Positions 63,256 through 64,000 of a DNA stretch of 64,000 nucleotides are shown in pieces (positions within the stretch are counted from its first letter, which is position 1; every line of letters begins with the position of its first letter). Below the pieces are notes generated by a model. It saw nothing but the letters and a program-made list of their open reading frames with translations. It made no database searches and was not told where the DNA came from. The position numbers were made by a program, and so were the translations under genes. Origin of the DNA: Nitzschia sp. pyKryTriq1 (taxonomy: Eukaryota; Bacillariophyta; Bacillariophyceae; Bacillariales; Bacillariaceae). Where the stretch lies: NCBI GenBank assembly GCA_956465555.1, contig OY101129.1, positions 310,001 to 374,000 on the forward strand, read 5' to 3'.

Positions 63256-63449
63256 GATAGCAACAAACAAAACCGTGAATATGTAGTGTGGATCCTTGGA
63301 CTAACTGTGAGTCTAGTGGAATGAAGTGCTATCCCAGGAAAGCCTAAAAGTAGGGTGTCTGTAAAAATACAGTGGCTCAACTTTCGTCAAGAAAGCTTGC
63401 GCAATAAAGAGTCGTCTAGAGTTCTGGAGGTCTGGGGATAGGTGTCAAT

Positions 63450-63889
63450 TTACTCTTCCTTCTCCGAAGTCTTTCCAGTCAATTTCTCGTAGACCTTCTT
63501 CAATTGACCCGGACTGGCCTCAAGGAACTTATCGTATCCCATGCTTCCAACAAGGTCTGCCATGGCCTTATCCTTATCCTTGACATCGTTCTCTTCACAG
63601 AAAGCGGCAATCTTGAATTCAGCAGCCTCCTTGGTGAACGCCTTCAAGGTTTCCTCTGCCTTGGCCAAATCGAGCGAGACAGTGGAAACAGCCTCGGCGA
63701 ACCAGGGTTCATCACCACCATCGGCGGCACCAGCCCAAGAGGCTTGTCCTACGGGGGAAGTTCCGGGGACTCGCCAGTCGTTGGGAGAGACAGCTCCGAA
63801 TTGACCTTGGCCGCCATCACCGTATGTCTGAGGGACATAATCGTTCTTCTTGCCAAAGTCCAAATCGAATTCGGCGTTCAAAGCCGTGG
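63450..63889 (-). CDS. 3' part of a small acidic soluble protein (5' exon outside window)
   Basis: The last exon of a minus-strand gene: a TATGCAG acceptor ends at 63890, and reading starts in mid-codon with ATALNAEFDLDFGKKNDYVP. The track of 145 residues ends at a TAA. The first exon, probably with the targeting signal, lies beyond the right edge. The visible protein is soluble: a Gly/Pro-rich start (QTYGDGGQGQFGAVSPNDWR), then a helical bundle (EAVSTVSLDLAKAEETLKAF; FKIAAFCEENDVKDKDKAMA; LVGSMGYDKFLEASPGQLKK). Strong codon bias toward C-ending codons suggests high expression, as for abundant plastid proteins. The family is not recognised. Confidence 0.75.
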
Positions 63890-64000
63890 CTGCATAATAG
63901 CGAGAGGAGAGATCAGCAATGTAACGTGTGAGAAAGTAGACGACAAAACAAGCAAGATTTCAAAAATATTTCCGATCCATCAGTCAATGACTGCCAGCCA

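Overview
This 64 kb window looks like nuclear DNA of a diatom, most likely a raphid pennate. The reasons are: many small GT-AG introns (about 80-170 bp); several proteins with the secondary-plastid bipartite presequence (signal peptide, then an ASAFAP-like site with F, W or L at +1); two large Gln-rich proteins with the DUF6824-type LGRGTG domain that is expanded in diatoms; and a Ty1/copia LTR relic with a gag of the kind seen in diatom CoDi elements. The genus cannot be told from the sequence alone. I reconstructed about 28 protein genes. Thirteen of them need splicing, with all introns GT-AG and in phase. I saw no rRNA, CRISPR array or convincing tRNA.

Layout. 0-12.4 kb: the 3' end of a TPR-like gene, plastid-type LepA/EF4, an EamA/DMT transporter, an HRD3/SEL1L ERAD protein, a three-exon uracil phosphoribosyltransferase, and a small acidic ELM2-like protein. 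13-20 kb: methionine aminopeptidase 1 and two neighbouring DUF6824 genes. 20.6-21.2 kb: a solo LTR with a target-site duplication. 21.5-28.1 kb: a large acidic ankyrin/coiled-coil protein, then three plastid-type genes side by side (PAP/fibrillin, a small 2Fe-2S ferredoxin-like protein, and a solanesyl-type prenyl diphosphate synthase). 28.1-31.3 kb: gene-poor DNA with a MITE-like inverted repeat. 31.3-45.2 kb: a Twinkle-type primase-helicase, a DNAJB-like J protein, a PLGG1/LrgB glycolate-glycerate transporter divergent from an unknown plastid-type protein, an unknown three-exon protein, a Lys/Ser-rich membrane protein, and a plastid-type zinc-ribbon membrane protein. 45.9-47.4 kb: the copia relic, sharing LTR sequence with the 20.6 kb solo LTR. 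47.6-64 kb: a disordered single-TM protein with the diatom PTSAPT tail, a DHHC palmitoyltransferase, a J protein with HPG in place of HPD, a PAP2 lipid phosphatase, a TM/coiled-coil/EF-hand protein, phosphomannose isomerase, a small disordered protein, a tRNA-dihydrouridine synthase with a signal peptide, and the 3' part of a small acidic protein that runs off the right edge.

The strongest functional story is the fibrillin / Fe-S protein / prenyl diphosphate synthase trio at 24.4-28.1 kb. In plants a fibrillin (FBN5) binds solanesyl diphosphate synthase and is needed for plastoquinone-9, so the arrangement suggests a plastoquinone-related neighbourhood. A second theme is that intergenic DNA is studded with GTAC-core palindromes (TACCGGTA, GTACTGGTAC and similar) that are rare inside genes.
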